A DNA stretch of 64,000 bases from Pseudomonas sp. B21-015 (GTDB lineage Bacteria > Pseudomonadota > Gammaproteobacteria > Pseudomonadales > Pseudomonadaceae). The DNA is taken from positions 5,518,001-5,582,000 of the forward strand of contig NZ_CP087196.1 in the NCBI RefSeq assembly GCF_024749285.1, read 5' to 3'. The notes under the pieces are model-generated. The model had not been told where the DNA came from. It made no database searches and saw only the letters and a list, made by a program, of their open reading frames with translations. Both the position numbers and the translations under genes were made by a program. Shown here piece after piece: positions 28,122-37,911 of the stretch (positions within the stretch are counted from its first letter, which is position 1; every line of letters starts with the position of its first letter).

Positions 28122-29747
28122 ATGCTTAAACACGCGGTCATTCCGTTTTTAGTCGGCGCAAGTCTGTTAGCCAGCGCACCTTTCGCCTTCGCTGCGACTA
28201 ACCTGGTGTTTTGCTCCGAAGGGAGCCCGGCCGGTTTCGACCCTGGTCAGTACACCACCGGAACCGACTTCGACGCGTCTGCAGAAACCATGTTCAACCG
28301 CCTGACCCAGTTCGAGCGCGGCGGCACCGCCGTGATTCCTGGTCTGTCGACCAAGTGGGACATTTCCGATGACGGCCTGACTTACACCTTCCACTTGCGT
28401 GAAGGCGTCAAGTTCCACACCACCCCGTATTTCAAGCCGACGCGTGAGTTCAACGCCGACGACGTGCTGTTCACCTTCAATCGTATGATTAACAAGGATG
28501 ACCCGTTCCGTAAGGCGTACCCGACCGAATTCCCGTACTTCACCGACATGGGGATGGACACCAACATCACCAAGATCGATAAAGTCGACGACCACACCGT
28601 CAAGTTCACCCTCAAGGATGTAGACGCCGCGTTCATCCAGAACATGGCCATGAGCTTCGCCTCGATCCAGTCCGCCGAGTATGCTGCCCAGCTGCTCAAG
28701 GAAGGCAAGGCCACCGACATCAACCAGAAGCCAATCGGCACTGGCCCGTTCGTGTTCAAGAGCTACCAGAAAGACTCCAACATCCGCTACACCGGGAACA
28801 AGGACTACTGGAAGCCTGACGACGTGAAGATCGACAACCTGATCTTCGCCATCACCACCGACCCGTCGGTACGCATCCAGAAGCTGAAGAAGAACGAGTG
28901 CCAGATCACCCTGTTCCCGCGCCCAGCCGACCTGAAAGCGCTGAAAGAAGACAAGGATCTGAAGCTGCCTGACCAGGCCGGTTTCAACCTGGGTTACATC
29001 GCCTACAACGTGATGGACAAGGTCAAGGGCAGCAACGAGCCGAACCCGCTGGCCGACCTGCGTGTTCGTCAGGCGCTGGACATGGCCGTCAACAAGCCGC
29101 AGATCATCGACTCGGTTTATCAGGGCGCGGGCCAACTGGCCGTCAACGCCATGCCGCCGACCCAATGGTCCTACGACACCACCATCAAGGATGCCAAGTA
29201 CGATCCTGAGAAAGCCAAGGCGCTGCTCAAGGAAGCCGGCGTCAAGGAAGGCACCGAAATCGTTCTGTGGGCGATGCCGGTACAGCGTCCGTACAACCCG
29301 AACGCCAAGCTGATGGCTGAAATGCTGCAGTCCGACTGGAAGAAGATCGGCCTGAACGTCAAGATCACTAGCTACGAATGGGGCGAGTACATCAAACGCT
29401 CCAAAGGCGGCGAGAACCAGGCGATGATCATCGGCTGGAGCGGCGACAATGGTGACCCGGACAACTGGCTCAATGTGCTGTTCGGCTGCGACTCGCTGAG
29501 TGGCAACAACTTCTCCAAATGGTGCGACAAGAAATTCGACGGCCTCGTCAAGGAAGCCAAACGCACCACCGATCAGGCCAAGCGCACCGAACTGTACAAA
29601 CAGGCGCAACACGTCCTCAAAGATGCTGTTCCAATGACACCTATCGCTCACTCGACGGTGTTCCAACCCATGCGCGCCAACGTGCAGGACTTCAAGATCA
29701 GCCCATTCGGCTTGAACTCCTTCTACGGCGTCAGCGTCAGCAAATAA
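28122..29747 (+). CDS. dppA2: Dipeptide ABC transporter substrate-binding protein (second DppA paralogue)
   Basis: This 541-residue periplasmic protein of the SBP_bac_5 family has signal peptide MLKHAVIPFLVGASLLASAPFAFA and mature start ATNLVFCSEGSPAGFDPGQYTTGTDF. It is very close to dppA1 and dppA3 but has a small insertion (VMDKVKGSNEPNPLADLRVRQ) relative to both. The start MLKHAVIP is chosen over ATGs further upstream because a ribosome site (TGAGGCCACC) and the signal peptide begin there. A strong terminator follows directly, and the gene has its own 259-base upstream region, so it is probably an independent transcription unit. Confidence 0.9.
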   Translation: MLKHAVIPFLVGASLLASAPFAFAATNLVFCSEGSPAGFDPGQYTTGTDFDASAETMFNRLTQFERGGTAVIPGLSTKWDISDDGLTYTFHLREGVKFHTTPYFKPTREFNADDVLFTFNRMINKDDPFRKAYPTEFPYFTDMGMDTNITKIDKVDDHTVKFTLKDVDAAFIQNMAMSFASIQSAEYAAQLLKEGKATDINQKPIGTGPFVFKSYQKDSNIRYTGNKDYWKPDDVKIDNLIFAITTDPSVRIQKLKKNECQITLFPRPADLKALKEDKDLKLPDQAGFNLGYIAYNVMDKVKGSNEPNPLADLRVRQALDMAVNKPQIIDSVYQGAGQLAVNAMPPTQWSYDTTIKDAKYDPEKAKALLKEAGVKEGTEIVLWAMPVQRPYNPNAKLMAEMLQSDWKKIGLNVKITSYEWGEYIKRSKGGENQAMIIGWSGDNGDPDNWLNVLFGCDSLSGNNFSKWCDKKFDGLVKEAKRTTDQAKRTELYKQAQHVLKDAVPMTPIAHSTVFQPMRANVQDFKISPFGLNSFYGVSVSK

Positions 29748-29748
29748 G

Positions 29749-29790
29749 AAAAAGCAGCGGCGACGTTTTCAGCGTCGCCGCTGCTTTTTT
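29749..29790. terminator. Strong Rho-independent terminator after dppA2
   Basis: AAAAAGCAGCGGCGACG and CGTCGCCGCTGCTTTTTT form a 17-bp stem with a 7-base loop and T-runs on both strands, so it can act in either direction. The following 260 bases before dppA3 hold a small GAGTC-TTTAG-GACTC repeat and nothing else recognised. Confidence 0.93.
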
Positions 29791-30050
29791 CTGCCCAGAA
29801 GCTAGGAATTTGCCTACATCCAAATCCGCTGTCTGACGCAGCCAGGGGTTAGGACGCGTTGCCTTTTCCTACGAGTCTTTAGGACTCAGCGCATTTACTG
29901 CCAGACCCACGGCACCTACCGTCGGGTTCTGACCAGTGACTGCGTGGGCTATCGGTTTGCTGCCCCGTATTGGTTTGAGCTCAATGCAGCCACAACGTCC
30001 CCGGACGGGATCCCGGCGCATTGAATAACACTACAAAAAGAGGGAGCGTC

Positions 30051-31652
30051 ATGCGCCATACCTTGGTTTTATCCGCATTGCTGGGCACCGGCCTGCTGGC
30101 CGCCACTTCCATCAGCCAGGCCGCCAACAACAGCCTGGTGTTCTGCTCCGAAGGCAGCCCCGCCGGTTTCGATACCGCGCAGTACACCACTGCGACCGAT
30201 AACGACGCCGCTGAGCCGCTGTACAACCGATTGGCAGAGTTTGAAAAAGGCGCCACCAACGTCGTACCAGGCCTGGCAACGAACTGGGATATTTCCGAGG
30301 ACGGTCTCAAGTACACCTTTCACCTGCGCGAAGGGGTGAAATTTCACACGACCAAATACTTCACGCCGACCCGCGACTTCAACGCCGACGACGTGCTGTT
30401 CACGTTCAATCGCATGCTCGATCCGCAGCAACCCTTCCGTAAGGCTTATCCGACCGAGTTCCCGTATTTCAACGGCATGAGCCTGAACAAGAACATCGCC
30501 AAGGTCGAGAAGACCGGGCCGCTGACCGTGGTGATGACGCTCAACAGCGTCGACGCCGCGTTCATCCAGAACATCGCCATGAGCTTCGCCGCCATCCTGT
30601 CCGCCGAGTACGCCGACAAACTGCTCGCCGAAGGCAAGCCGAGCGACATCAACCAGAAGCCGATCGGCACCGGGCCGTTCGTGTTCAAGAGCTATCAGAA
30701 AGACGCCAACATCCGTTACAGCGGCAACAAGCAGTACTGGGACCCGAGCCGGGTCAAGCTCGACAACCTGATTTTCGCCATCAACACCGACGCCTCGGTG
30801 CGCGTGCAGAAACTCAAGGCCAACGAATGCCAGATTACCCTGCACCCGCGCCCCGCCGACGTGACCGCGCTGAAGAACGACCCGACCCTCAAGCTCATCG
30901 AGAAGCCCGGCTTCAACCTCGGCTACATCGCCTATAACGTGCGCCACAAACCGTTCGACCAGCTCGAAGTGCGCCAGGCACTGGACATGGCGGTGAACAA
31001 ACAAGGCATTCTCAACGCTGTCTACCAAGGTGCCGGTCAACTGGCGGTCAACGCCATGCCGCCGACCCAATGGTCCTACGACGAAACGATTAAAGACGCC
31101 GCCTACAACCCGGAAAAAGCCAAGGAACTGCTCAAGGCTGCCGGCGTCAAGGAAGGCACCGAGATCACCCTTTGGGCCATGCCGGTTCAGCGTCCGTACA
31201 ACCCCAATGCCAAGCTGATGGCCGAAATGCTCCAGGCGGATTGGGCGAAGATCGGCCTCAAGGTCAAGATCGTCAGCTACGAATGGGGCGAGTACATCAA
31301 GCGCACCAAGAACGGCGAGCACGACATCAGCCTGATCGGCTGGACCGGTGACAACGGCGACCCGGACAACTGGCTCGGCACGCTCTACAGCTGCGACGCC
31401 ATTGGCGGCAACAACTACTCCATGTGGTGTGATCCAGCCTACGACAAGCTGATCAAGCAGGCCAAAGTCGTCACCGATCGCGACCAGCGCACCGTGCTCT
31501 ACAAACAGGCGCAACAGTACCTCAAGCAGCAGGTGCCGATCACGCCAGTCGCCCATTCAACGGTTAACCAGCCGTTGAGCGCCAAAATCGAAGGATTCAA
31601 GGTGAGTCCTTTCGGTCGCAACGTGTTCTCGGGTGTCAGTATCGACCAATAA
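30051..31652 (+). CDS. dppA3: Dipeptide ABC transporter substrate-binding protein (third DppA paralogue)
   Basis: This 533-residue periplasmic protein has signal peptide MRHTLVLSALLGTGLLAATSISQA and mature start ANNSLVFCSEGSPAGFDTAQYTTATDND. Note TDNDAAEPLYNRL where the two preceding paralogues have TDFDASAETMFNRL: the ligand-pocket entrance differs. The ribosome site AGAGGGAGCGTC fixes the start. In P. aeruginosa the equivalent gene lies next to opdP, as here. The P. aeruginosa genes mdpA and psdR, which I recall lying between dppA2 and dppA3, are missing. Confidence 0.9.
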   Translation: MRHTLVLSALLGTGLLAATSISQAANNSLVFCSEGSPAGFDTAQYTTATDNDAAEPLYNRLAEFEKGATNVVPGLATNWDISEDGLKYTFHLREGVKFHTTKYFTPTRDFNADDVLFTFNRMLDPQQPFRKAYPTEFPYFNGMSLNKNIAKVEKTGPLTVVMTLNSVDAAFIQNIAMSFAAILSAEYADKLLAEGKPSDINQKPIGTGPFVFKSYQKDANIRYSGNKQYWDPSRVKLDNLIFAINTDASVRVQKLKANECQITLHPRPADVTALKNDPTLKLIEKPGFNLGYIAYNVRHKPFDQLEVRQALDMAVNKQGILNAVYQGAGQLAVNAMPPTQWSYDETIKDAAYNPEKAKELLKAAGVKEGTEITLWAMPVQRPYNPNAKLMAEMLQADWAKIGLKVKIVSYEWGEYIKRTKNGEHDISLIGWTGDNGDPDNWLGTLYSCDAIGGNNYSMWCDPAYDKLIKQAKVVTDRDQRTVLYKQAQQYLKQQVPITPVAHSTVNQPLSAKIEGFKVSPFGRNVFSGVSIDQ

Positions 31653-31823
31653 CCCATTAGCCAGAAACGCTGGGGGCGGATTCCGCCCTCACGCAAGCGT
31701 ATTGCCGTAATTCGTCAATCTGGCCTGTAGCAAACGTTTGCGATGCCTTGAATGTGTTCTGAACCAAATAGCCGGATCACCCAAAAAGACCGGCATTAAA
31801 AAAGAAAGAAAGGAGCTTCACCC

Positions 31824-33239
31824 ATGAAACTGAGCAGCACCGCGTTATTGGCCTTGGCCATCAGCAGCGTGACCGCCACGGCGTACGCAGAATCCCAGAG
31901 CCAGGCGTTCACCCCGGTTACCGTGAAAGAGAAAAGCGCCCAAAGCGAAGCCACTGGTTTTGTCGAAGGCCAGTCGATCACCGGCAGCACGCGTAACTGG
32001 TACGCCAACGAGCATTTCAAGCGGGGTGCGACACTCAACTACCGTCAGAATGGTGAAACGCGCCAGACTGACCGTCGCATCAACTGGCTGCAAGGCACAA
32101 TCATCAAGTACAACTCGGGGTTCACTGAAGGCACCGTCGGCTTCAGCACCGAAGTAGCGGCCTACAACGCCATTGCCCTGGATCGTGATCGCAAGGATCT
32201 GGCGTCCAACAACGGCGGTGCGCCGACCACGCGTCCTGGCGCGGGTAACAACCGTACGCTGACCAAAGAAGGCGGCGACGCCGTCGGCCAGTGGAGCAAA
32301 CTGGGCCTGGCCAACGTCAAGGCCCGTATCTCCAACACCACGCTGACCGCCGGTCGCCAGAACTTCAGCAGCCCGCAGGTAGACGTTATCGGTAACCGTG
32401 CCCTGCCTTCGAGCTTCGAAGGTGTGACCCTGCACAGCGAAGAGCTGGAGAACCTGTCCTTCGACCTCGGCACCTTCGACCGCAACTCACCGCGTACCGA
32501 ACAAAGCCAGCGCAAGTTCCGTTCCGAATACGGCGACACCAATGCCGAGGCCGATCACGTCCACACTGCCGGTATCACCTACCAGCCGTTCGCCAGCCTG
32601 ACCACCAGCCTTTGGGGCACCCAGGCTGAAGACTTGTGGAATCAGTACTACTTCGGCGCCACCCATGTACTGGGCGACAGCCAGGTCCTGAGCCTGACCA
32701 CCGGCCTGAACTACTACAAAACCGTGGATGAAGGTAAAGCCAAGCTCGGCCAGATCGACAACGACACCTACTCCCTGTCGTTCGGCCTGACCCACCAGGC
32801 CCACAGCCTGACCTTCTCGTACCAGGAAGTGAACGGTAACGAGTACTTCGACTACCTGCACGAAACCAACGGCATCTACCTGGCCAACTCCCTGCTGTCG
32901 GACTTCAACGGCCCGAACGAGAAGTCCTTCCAGATCGCCTACGGCCTGAACATGGCCGAATACGGCGTGCCAGGCCTGAAGTTCAACATCTACCAGGCTC
33001 GCGGCTGGGGTATCGACGGTACTCACTACAACAGCACCGGCTACACCGATGTGAAGGCGATGGACGGCGAGCACCACTATGAATACGGCATCGGTGCTTC
33101 GTACGCCGTGCAGAGCGGCCCACTCAAGGCCACCGCTATCCGTGCGACGTACACCGCGCACCGTGCCAGCGAAAACCAGGCGGACGGCAGCCTCAACGAG
33201 TTCCGTCTCGTGACCACCATCCCGTTCAACATTTTGTAA
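31824..33239 (+). CDS. opdP: OprD-family outer-membrane porin OpdP (dipeptide porin)
   Basis: This 471-residue 18-strand beta-barrel has signal peptide MKLSSTALLALAISSVTATAYA and OprD-family blocks GFVEGQSITGSTRNWYANEHF, GAGRQNFSSP-like VDVIGNRALPSSFEGVTLHS, YYFGATHVLGD and a C-terminal strand ending RLVTTIPFNIL. OprD porins admit basic amino acids, peptides or carbapenems by way of a basic ladder. OpdP of P. aeruginosa takes glycine-glutamate dipeptide and arginine-type ligands. Its place inside the dpp gene set supports peptide entry as its role. The leader has an A-rich run directly before the ribosome site (31798-31816), a possible Hfq/Crc target. Confidence 0.9.
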   Translation: MKLSSTALLALAISSVTATAYAESQSQAFTPVTVKEKSAQSEATGFVEGQSITGSTRNWYANEHFKRGATLNYRQNGETRQTDRRINWLQGTIIKYNSGFTEGTVGFSTEVAAYNAIALDRDRKDLASNNGGAPTTRPGAGNNRTLTKEGGDAVGQWSKLGLANVKARISNTTLTAGRQNFSSPQVDVIGNRALPSSFEGVTLHSEELENLSFDLGTFDRNSPRTEQSQRKFRSEYGDTNAEADHVHTAGITYQPFASLTTSLWGTQAEDLWNQYYFGATHVLGDSQVLSLTTGLNYYKTVDEGKAKLGQIDNDTYSLSFGLTHQAHSLTFSYQEVNGNEYFDYLHETNGIYLANSLLSDFNGPNEKSFQIAYGLNMAEYGVPGLKFNIYQARGWGIDGTHYNSTGYTDVKAMDGEHHYEYGIGASYAVQSGPLKATAIRATYTAHRASENQADGSLNEFRLVTTIPFNIL

Positions 33240-33250
33240 AACCCATGCCT

Positions 33251-33277
33251 GCGGCTGACTCATGACGAGTCGGCCGC
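33251..33277 (+). terminator. Hairpin after opdP, weak terminator
   Basis: GCGGCTGACTC-ATGAC-GAGTCGGCCGC has an 11-bp stem with one mismatch and is followed by CTGGCTTTT. The T-run is displaced, so it probably reduces rather than stops transcription into dppA4. Confidence 0.55.
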
Positions 33278-33314
33278 CTGGCTTTTCCGTTCAACCGATT
33301 GCAGAGGGCTCTAG

Positions 33315-34910
33315 ATGAAAATGCTTCCCCTACGAGCAGCCATCGCTGCCGCGTTGCTGAGTGTCGCCGTTGGCGTCTCGGCCAAACCCTTGGTGGTCTG
33401 TACCGAAGCCAGCCCGGAAGGCTTCGATATGGTCCAGTACACGACTGCAGTCACAGCCGATGCGGTGGCCGAAACCATCTTCAATCGTCTGGCGGACTTC
33501 AAGCCCGGCACCACTGAAGTGATCCCGGCACTGGCCGAGTCCTGGGACATCAGCGACGACGGTCTGACCTACACATTCCACCTGCGCAAAGGCGTCAAGT
33601 TTCACACCACCGACTACTTCAAGCCGACTCGCGACATGAATGCCGACGATGTGGTCTGGAGCTTCCAGCGCCAGCTGGACCCGAATCATCCATGGCACAA
33701 GAAATCGAGCGTGGGCTTCCCGTACTTTGAAAGCATGGGCTTCAAGGAACTGCTCAAAAGCGTCGAGAAAGTCGACGACAATACGGTCAAATTCAACCTG
33801 ACCCGCCGTGAAGCGCCGTTCCTGGCCGACATCGCCATGGCCTTCTCCTCGATCTACTCCGCCGAGTACGCCGATCAGTTGCTCAAGGCCGACAAGACCG
33901 GCGACCTGAACAACAAGCCAGTCGGCACCGGCCCGTTTGTCTTCCAGCGTTACGCCAAAGACGCTCAGGTCCGCTTCAAGGCCAACCCGGACTACTTCCG
34001 TGGCAAGCCACCGGCTGACGCGCTGGTGCTGGCGATTGCCACCGACAACAACGTACGCCTGCAAAAGCTCAAGGCCAACGAGTGCCAGATCGCGCTGTAT
34101 CCGAAACCGGATGACATCCCGAGCATCAAGAAAGACGCCAACCTGAAGGTCGATGAACTGAACGCGATGACCGTTTCCTATATCGCCATGAACACCACCC
34201 ACAAGTACATGAGTGATGTGCGGGTGCGCAAAGCGATCGACATCGCGTTCGACAAAGAAGCTTATGTCAACGCGCTGTTCGGCAAAGGCAATGCGACAGT
34301 GGCGGTCAACCCCTACCCGGACACCCTTCTGGGCTACAACCATAAACTGACCAACCCGCCTCGCGACCTCGACAAGGCTCGCGCCCTGCTCAAGGAAGCC
34401 GGTGTACCGGATGGCACCACGTTCACCCTGTTCACCCGTAACGGCGGCGGCACGACCAACCCGAACCCGATGCTCGGTGCGCAGATGATGCAGGCCGACC
34501 TGGCCAAGGTCGGGATCAAGGTCGATATTCGTGTCATGGAATGGGGCGAAATGCTCAAGCGCGCGAAAAACGGCGAGCACGATATGGTGTCCGCTGGATG
34601 GGCTGGCGATAACGGTGACCCGGATAATTTCCTGACGCCTATGCTCAGTTGTGAGGCGGCCAAGAACGGCGAAAACTACGCTCGCTGGTGCAATGAAAAG
34701 TTCCAGGCGCTGATCGACGAAGCGAGGGCTAAAGTGAACCCGGACGAACGCGCGGCGCTCTACGAACAGGCCCAGGCCATTTTCAACCAGGACCAGCCAT
34801 GGATCAGCATGGCGCACACCCGCATGTTCACTGCAATGCGCACCAATGTAGAGGGCTATCAAATTAGCCCCCTCACCACTAATAACTTCGCCACCACCCA
34901 GGTGAAGTAG
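33315..34910 (+). CDS. dppA4: Dipeptide ABC transporter substrate-binding protein (fourth DppA, operon partner of dppBCDF)
   Basis: This 531-residue periplasmic protein of the SBP_bac_5 family has signal peptide MKMLPLRAAIAAALLSVAVGVSA. It is more distant from the three upstream paralogues than they are from each other and closer to E. coli DppA (KPLVVCTEASPEGFDMVQYTTAVTADAVAETIFNRL, AGDNGDPDNFLTPMLSC). It is directly followed by dppB, with a hairpin in the 73-base gap, so it is probably the constitutive partner of the translocator. The others would be alternative receptors with different peptide ranges. Confidence 0.92.
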   Translation: MKMLPLRAAIAAALLSVAVGVSAKPLVVCTEASPEGFDMVQYTTAVTADAVAETIFNRLADFKPGTTEVIPALAESWDISDDGLTYTFHLRKGVKFHTTDYFKPTRDMNADDVVWSFQRQLDPNHPWHKKSSVGFPYFESMGFKELLKSVEKVDDNTVKFNLTRREAPFLADIAMAFSSIYSAEYADQLLKADKTGDLNNKPVGTGPFVFQRYAKDAQVRFKANPDYFRGKPPADALVLAIATDNNVRLQKLKANECQIALYPKPDDIPSIKKDANLKVDELNAMTVSYIAMNTTHKYMSDVRVRKAIDIAFDKEAYVNALFGKGNATVAVNPYPDTLLGYNHKLTNPPRDLDKARALLKEAGVPDGTTFTLFTRNGGGTTNPNPMLGAQMMQADLAKVGIKVDIRVMEWGEMLKRAKNGEHDMVSAGWAGDNGDPDNFLTPMLSCEAAKNGENYARWCNEKFQALIDEARAKVNPDERAALYEQAQAIFNQDQPWISMAHTRMFTAMRTNVEGYQISPLTTNNFATTQVK

Positions 34911-34919
34911 ATAAAAAAC

Positions 34920-34951
34920 GCCCGGCATCGCTGACCCCAGCGCCGCCGGGC
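34920..34951 (+). other. 3' stem-loop between dppA4 and dppB
   Basis: GCCCGGC ... GCCGGGC contains an inner GCTG-ACCC-CAGC-like stem and no T-run. Such hairpins after a binding-protein gene often stabilise its mRNA so that binding protein exceeds permease. Confidence 0.55.
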
Positions 34952-34983
34952 ACGCCTAACCGGCTGATGAGGTACAACACACG

Positions 34984-35994
34984 ATGTTTAGTTTTATTGC
35001 CCGCCGACTGGGATTACTGATCCCCACGTTCTTCGGCATCACCTTGCTGACTTTCGCGTTGATCCGCATGATTCCTGGCGACCCCGTAGAAGTGATGATG
35101 GGAGAACGTCGGGTCGACCCCGAAATGCATGCTCAGGCAATGGAACGCCTAGGTCTGAACAAACCGCTGTATGCCCAATACCTGGATTACATTGGCAAAC
35201 TGGCCCACGGCGATCTCGGCGAATCCCTGCGTACCCGTGAAAGCGTGTGGAGTGAATTCAAGGTGTTGTTCCCGGCCACCTTCGAGCTGTCGATGGCGGC
35301 CCTGTTATTTGCCGGAGTCCTCGGACTGCTGGCCGGTGTAATCGCCGCGTTGAAGCGAGGATCCCTGTTCGACCATGGGGTCATGGGCATCTCCCTCACG
35401 GGATACTCGATGCCGATCTTCTGGTGGGGCCTGATCCTGATTATGTTCTTCTCGGTCAGCCTGGGTTGGACGCCGGTCTCCGGGCAGAACGACTTGTTGA
35501 TCGACGTGGAGCGCAAAACCCATTTCATGCTGATCGACACCTGGCTCAGCGATGAACCGGGCGCGCTACTCGACTACCTGCATCACTTGATCCTGCCGGC
35601 CATCGTGCTGGGCACCATTCCGCTAGCGGTGATTGCCCGGATGACCCGTTCCTCCATGCTTGAAGTGCTGCGTGAGGACTACATCCGCACCGCTCGGGCC
35701 AAAGGCCTGTCGCCGGCACGCGTCGTGTTTGTCCATGGCCTGCGCAACGCGTTGATTCCGGTGCTGACCGTGGTCGGCCTGCAAGTCGGCACACTGCTGG
35801 CTGGCGCTGTTCTGACCGAAACGATCTTCTCCTGGCCCGGCATCGGCAAATGGCTGATCGAAGCCATCGGCGCCCGGGACTATCCCGTCGTGCAAAACGG
35901 CATCTTGTTGATTGCCTGCATCGTGATCCTGGTTAACTTCGTGGTGGATATCCTCTACGGCTTTGCCAACCCACGCATTCGTCACCAGCGCTGA
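34984..35994 (+). CDS. dppB: Dipeptide ABC transporter permease DppB
   Basis: This 336-residue inner-membrane permease has six helices. The N-terminal FIARRLGLLIPTFFGITLLTFALIRMIPGDPV is the OppB/DppB signature, and the EAA-type loop for contact with the ATPases is EDYIRTARAKGLSPARVVFVHGLRNALIPVLT. The length equals that of E. coli DppB (339). It is the first translocator gene, followed after 11 bases by dppC. With DppC, DppD and DppF it forms the import channel that receives peptide from the DppA proteins. Confidence 0.95.
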   Translation: MFSFIARRLGLLIPTFFGITLLTFALIRMIPGDPVEVMMGERRVDPEMHAQAMERLGLNKPLYAQYLDYIGKLAHGDLGESLRTRESVWSEFKVLFPATFELSMAALLFAGVLGLLAGVIAALKRGSLFDHGVMGISLTGYSMPIFWWGLILIMFFSVSLGWTPVSGQNDLLIDVERKTHFMLIDTWLSDEPGALLDYLHHLILPAIVLGTIPLAVIARMTRSSMLEVLREDYIRTARAKGLSPARVVFVHGLRNALIPVLTVVGLQVGTLLAGAVLTETIFSWPGIGKWLIEAIGARDYPVVQNGILLIACIVILVNFVVDILYGFANPRIRHQR

Positions 35995-36005
35995 GGTAAA
36001 TACCC

Positions 36006-36932
36006 ATGAGCACTCCAACTTCCTCAGCAGTCACGTCTACCTCCGCCGTGGATCAAAGCCTGCTGTATCCATCACCGTACAAAGAGTTCTGGCATGCATT
36101 TTCGAAGAATAAAGGCGCCGTGGCCGGCCTGATGTTCTTCACCCTGATTGTGTTCTGCGCGATTTTTGCCCCTTGGGTTGCGCCGCACAATCCAAGCGAG
36201 CAATACCGTGATTTTCTGCTGACGCCTCCGGTGTGGCTCGATGGCGGGCAATGGCGCTTTTTCCTCGGCACCGATGAACTGGGCCGCGACCTGCTGTCGC
36301 GCTTGATTCACGGCTCGCGCCTGTCGCTGTTGATCGGCCTGTCCTCGGTGGTCATGTCGCTGATTCCCGGCATCATGATGGGATTACTGGCCGGGTTCTT
36401 CCCACGCGTGCTCGGCCCGACCATCATGCGTCTGATGGACATCATGCTGGCGCTGCCGTCCCTGCTGCTGGCCGTGGCGATTGTCGCCATCCTCGGCCCT
36501 GGCCTGATCAACACCGTGATCGCCATCGCCGTGGTGTCCCTGCCGTCCTATGTTCGTCTGACCCGCGCCGCGGTGATGGGCGAGCTGAACCGCGACTACG
36601 TGACCGCCGCGCGCCTGGCCGGTGCCGGTCTGCCACGCCTGATGTTCATCACCGTGCTGCCCAACTGCATGGCGCCGCTGATCGTGCAGGCAACCCTGAG
36701 CTTTTCCTCGGCGATTCTCGATGCCGCGGCACTGGGCTTCCTCGGCCTTGGCGTACAACCGCCAACCCCTGAGTGGGGCACCATGCTGGCTTCGGCCCGC
36801 GACTACATCGAACGCGCCTGGTGGGTGGTGAGCTTGCCTGGTTTGACCATTTTGCTCAGCGTGCTGGCAATCAACTTGATGGGCGACGGCCTGCGCGATG
36901 CGCTGGACCCGAAACTCAAGAACGCCGCCTGA
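36006..36932 (+). CDS. dppC: Dipeptide ABC transporter permease DppC
   Basis: This 308-residue inner-membrane permease has a cytoplasmic OppC_N segment ([32 protein letters not shown]) followed by five more helices. Typical blocks are [28 protein letters not shown] [15 protein letters not shown], and the coupling loop [28 protein letters not shown]. It sits between dppB and dppD with short gaps, so it is one operon. A Ser/Thr-rich 17-residue N-terminal extension ([14 protein letters not shown]) precedes the conserved part. Confidence 0.95.
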   Translation: MSTPTSSAVTSTSAVDQSLLYPSPYKEFWHAFSKNKGAVAGLMFFTLIVFCAIFAPWVAPHNPSEQYRDFLLTPPVWLDGGQWRFFLGTDELGRDLLSRLIHGSRLSLLIGLSSVVMSLIPGIMMGLLAGFFPRVLGPTIMRLMDIMLALPSLLLAVAIVAILGPGLINTVIAIAVVSLPSYVRLTRAAVMGELNRDYVTAARLAGAGLPRLMFITVLPNCMAPLIVQATLSFSSAILDAAALGFLGLGVQPPTPEWGTMLASARDYIERAWWVVSLPGLTILLSVLAINLMGDGLRDALDPKLKNAA

Positions 36933-36942
36933 GGAGATTCAA

Positions 36943-37911
36943 ATGTCACTGTTAGAAATCAAGAATCTCAACGTTCGCTTCGGCGACGCCAACGCTGTTC
37001 CGGTGGTCGACGGTCTCGACATAACCGTGGACAAGGGCGAAGTGCTGGCCATTGTTGGCGAATCGGGTTCCGGCAAGTCCGTGACCATGATGGCGCTGAT
37101 GGGCCTGATCGAGCACCCGGGGATCGTCACTGCCGATGCCCTGAATTTCGACGGCAAGAACATGCTCAAGCTCAGCAACCGTCAGCGTCGGCAAATCGTC
37201 GGTAAAGACCTGGCCATGGTCTTCCAGGACCCGATGACCGCACTGAACCCGAGCTACACCGTCGGTTTCCAGATCGAAGAAGTGCTGCGTCTGCACCTGA
37301 AGATGTCCGGCAAGCAAGCCCGCAAGCGCGCCATCGAACTGCTGGAAAAAGTGGAAATCCCGGGCGCCGCCAGTCGTATGGATGCCTACCCGCATCAGCT
37401 CTCCGGCGGTATGAGCCAGCGCGTGGCGATTGCCATGGCGATTGCCGGCGAACCGAAACTGCTGATCGCCGACGAACCGACCACCGCGCTCGACGTCACG
37501 ATTCAGGCGCAGATCATGGACCTGCTGCTGGCCCTGCAGAAAGAGCAGAACATGGGCCTGGTGCTGATCACTCACGACCTCGCGGTCGTGGCCGAAACCG
37601 CCCAGCGCGTGTGCGTGATGTACGCCGGCCAAGCGGTTGAAGTCGGTCAGGTGCCACAGCTGTTCGATATTCCGGCGCATCCGTACAGCGAAGCACTGCT
37701 GGCGGCGATTCCGGAACACAGCATGGGTGCCGCGCGCCTGTCGACATTACCGGGCATCGTTCCCGGTCGTTACGACCGCCCGCAAGGCTGCCTGCTGTCG
37801 CCGCGCTGCCCGTATGTGCAAGACAACTGCCGCGTGCAACGTCCGGCCCTTGACCAGAAAAGTAACAGCCTCGCCCGCTGCTTCTACCCGTTGAACCAGG
37901 AGGTGGCGTAA
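36943..37911 (+). CDS. dppD: Dipeptide ABC transporter ATP-binding protein DppD
   Basis: This is a 322-residue cytoplasmic ATPase. The Walker A is GESGSGKS (about 38-45), the Q-loop [12 protein letters not shown], the signature [14 protein letters not shown], the Walker [13 protein letters not shown] and the switch histidine is in LITHDLAVV. The C-terminal oligopeptide-type extension carries the cysteine cluster ([15 protein letters not shown]), which in E. coli DppD binds an iron-sulphur centre. The start MSLLEIKNL follows GAGGAGATTCAA. The stop overlaps dppF by one base (TAATG). Confidence 0.95.
   Translation: MSLLEIKNLNVRFGDANAVPVVDGLDITVDKGEVLAIVGESGSGKSVTMMALMGLIEHPGIVTADALNFDGKNMLKLSNRQRRQIVGKDLAMVFQDPMTALNPSYTVGFQIEEVLRLHLKMSGKQARKRAIELLEKVEIPGAASRMDAYPHQLSGGMSQRVAIAMAIAGEPKLLIADEPTTALDVTIQAQIMDLLLALQKEQNMGLVLITHDLAVVAETAQRVCVMYAGQAVEVGQVPQLFDIPAHPYSEALLAAIPEHSMGAARLSTLPGIVPGRYDRPQGCLLSPRCPYVQDNCRVQRPALDQKSNSLARCFYPLNQEVA

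Noticed and set aside
28167..34928. Long minus-strand frames opposite dppA2, dppA3 and dppA4
   Set aside because: They repeat the same mirrored pattern over each paralogue, as expected for shadows of homologous genes.
36898..36942. Start of dppD inside the end of dppC
   Set aside because: The ribosome site GAGGAG and conserved N-terminus point to the ATG at 36943.
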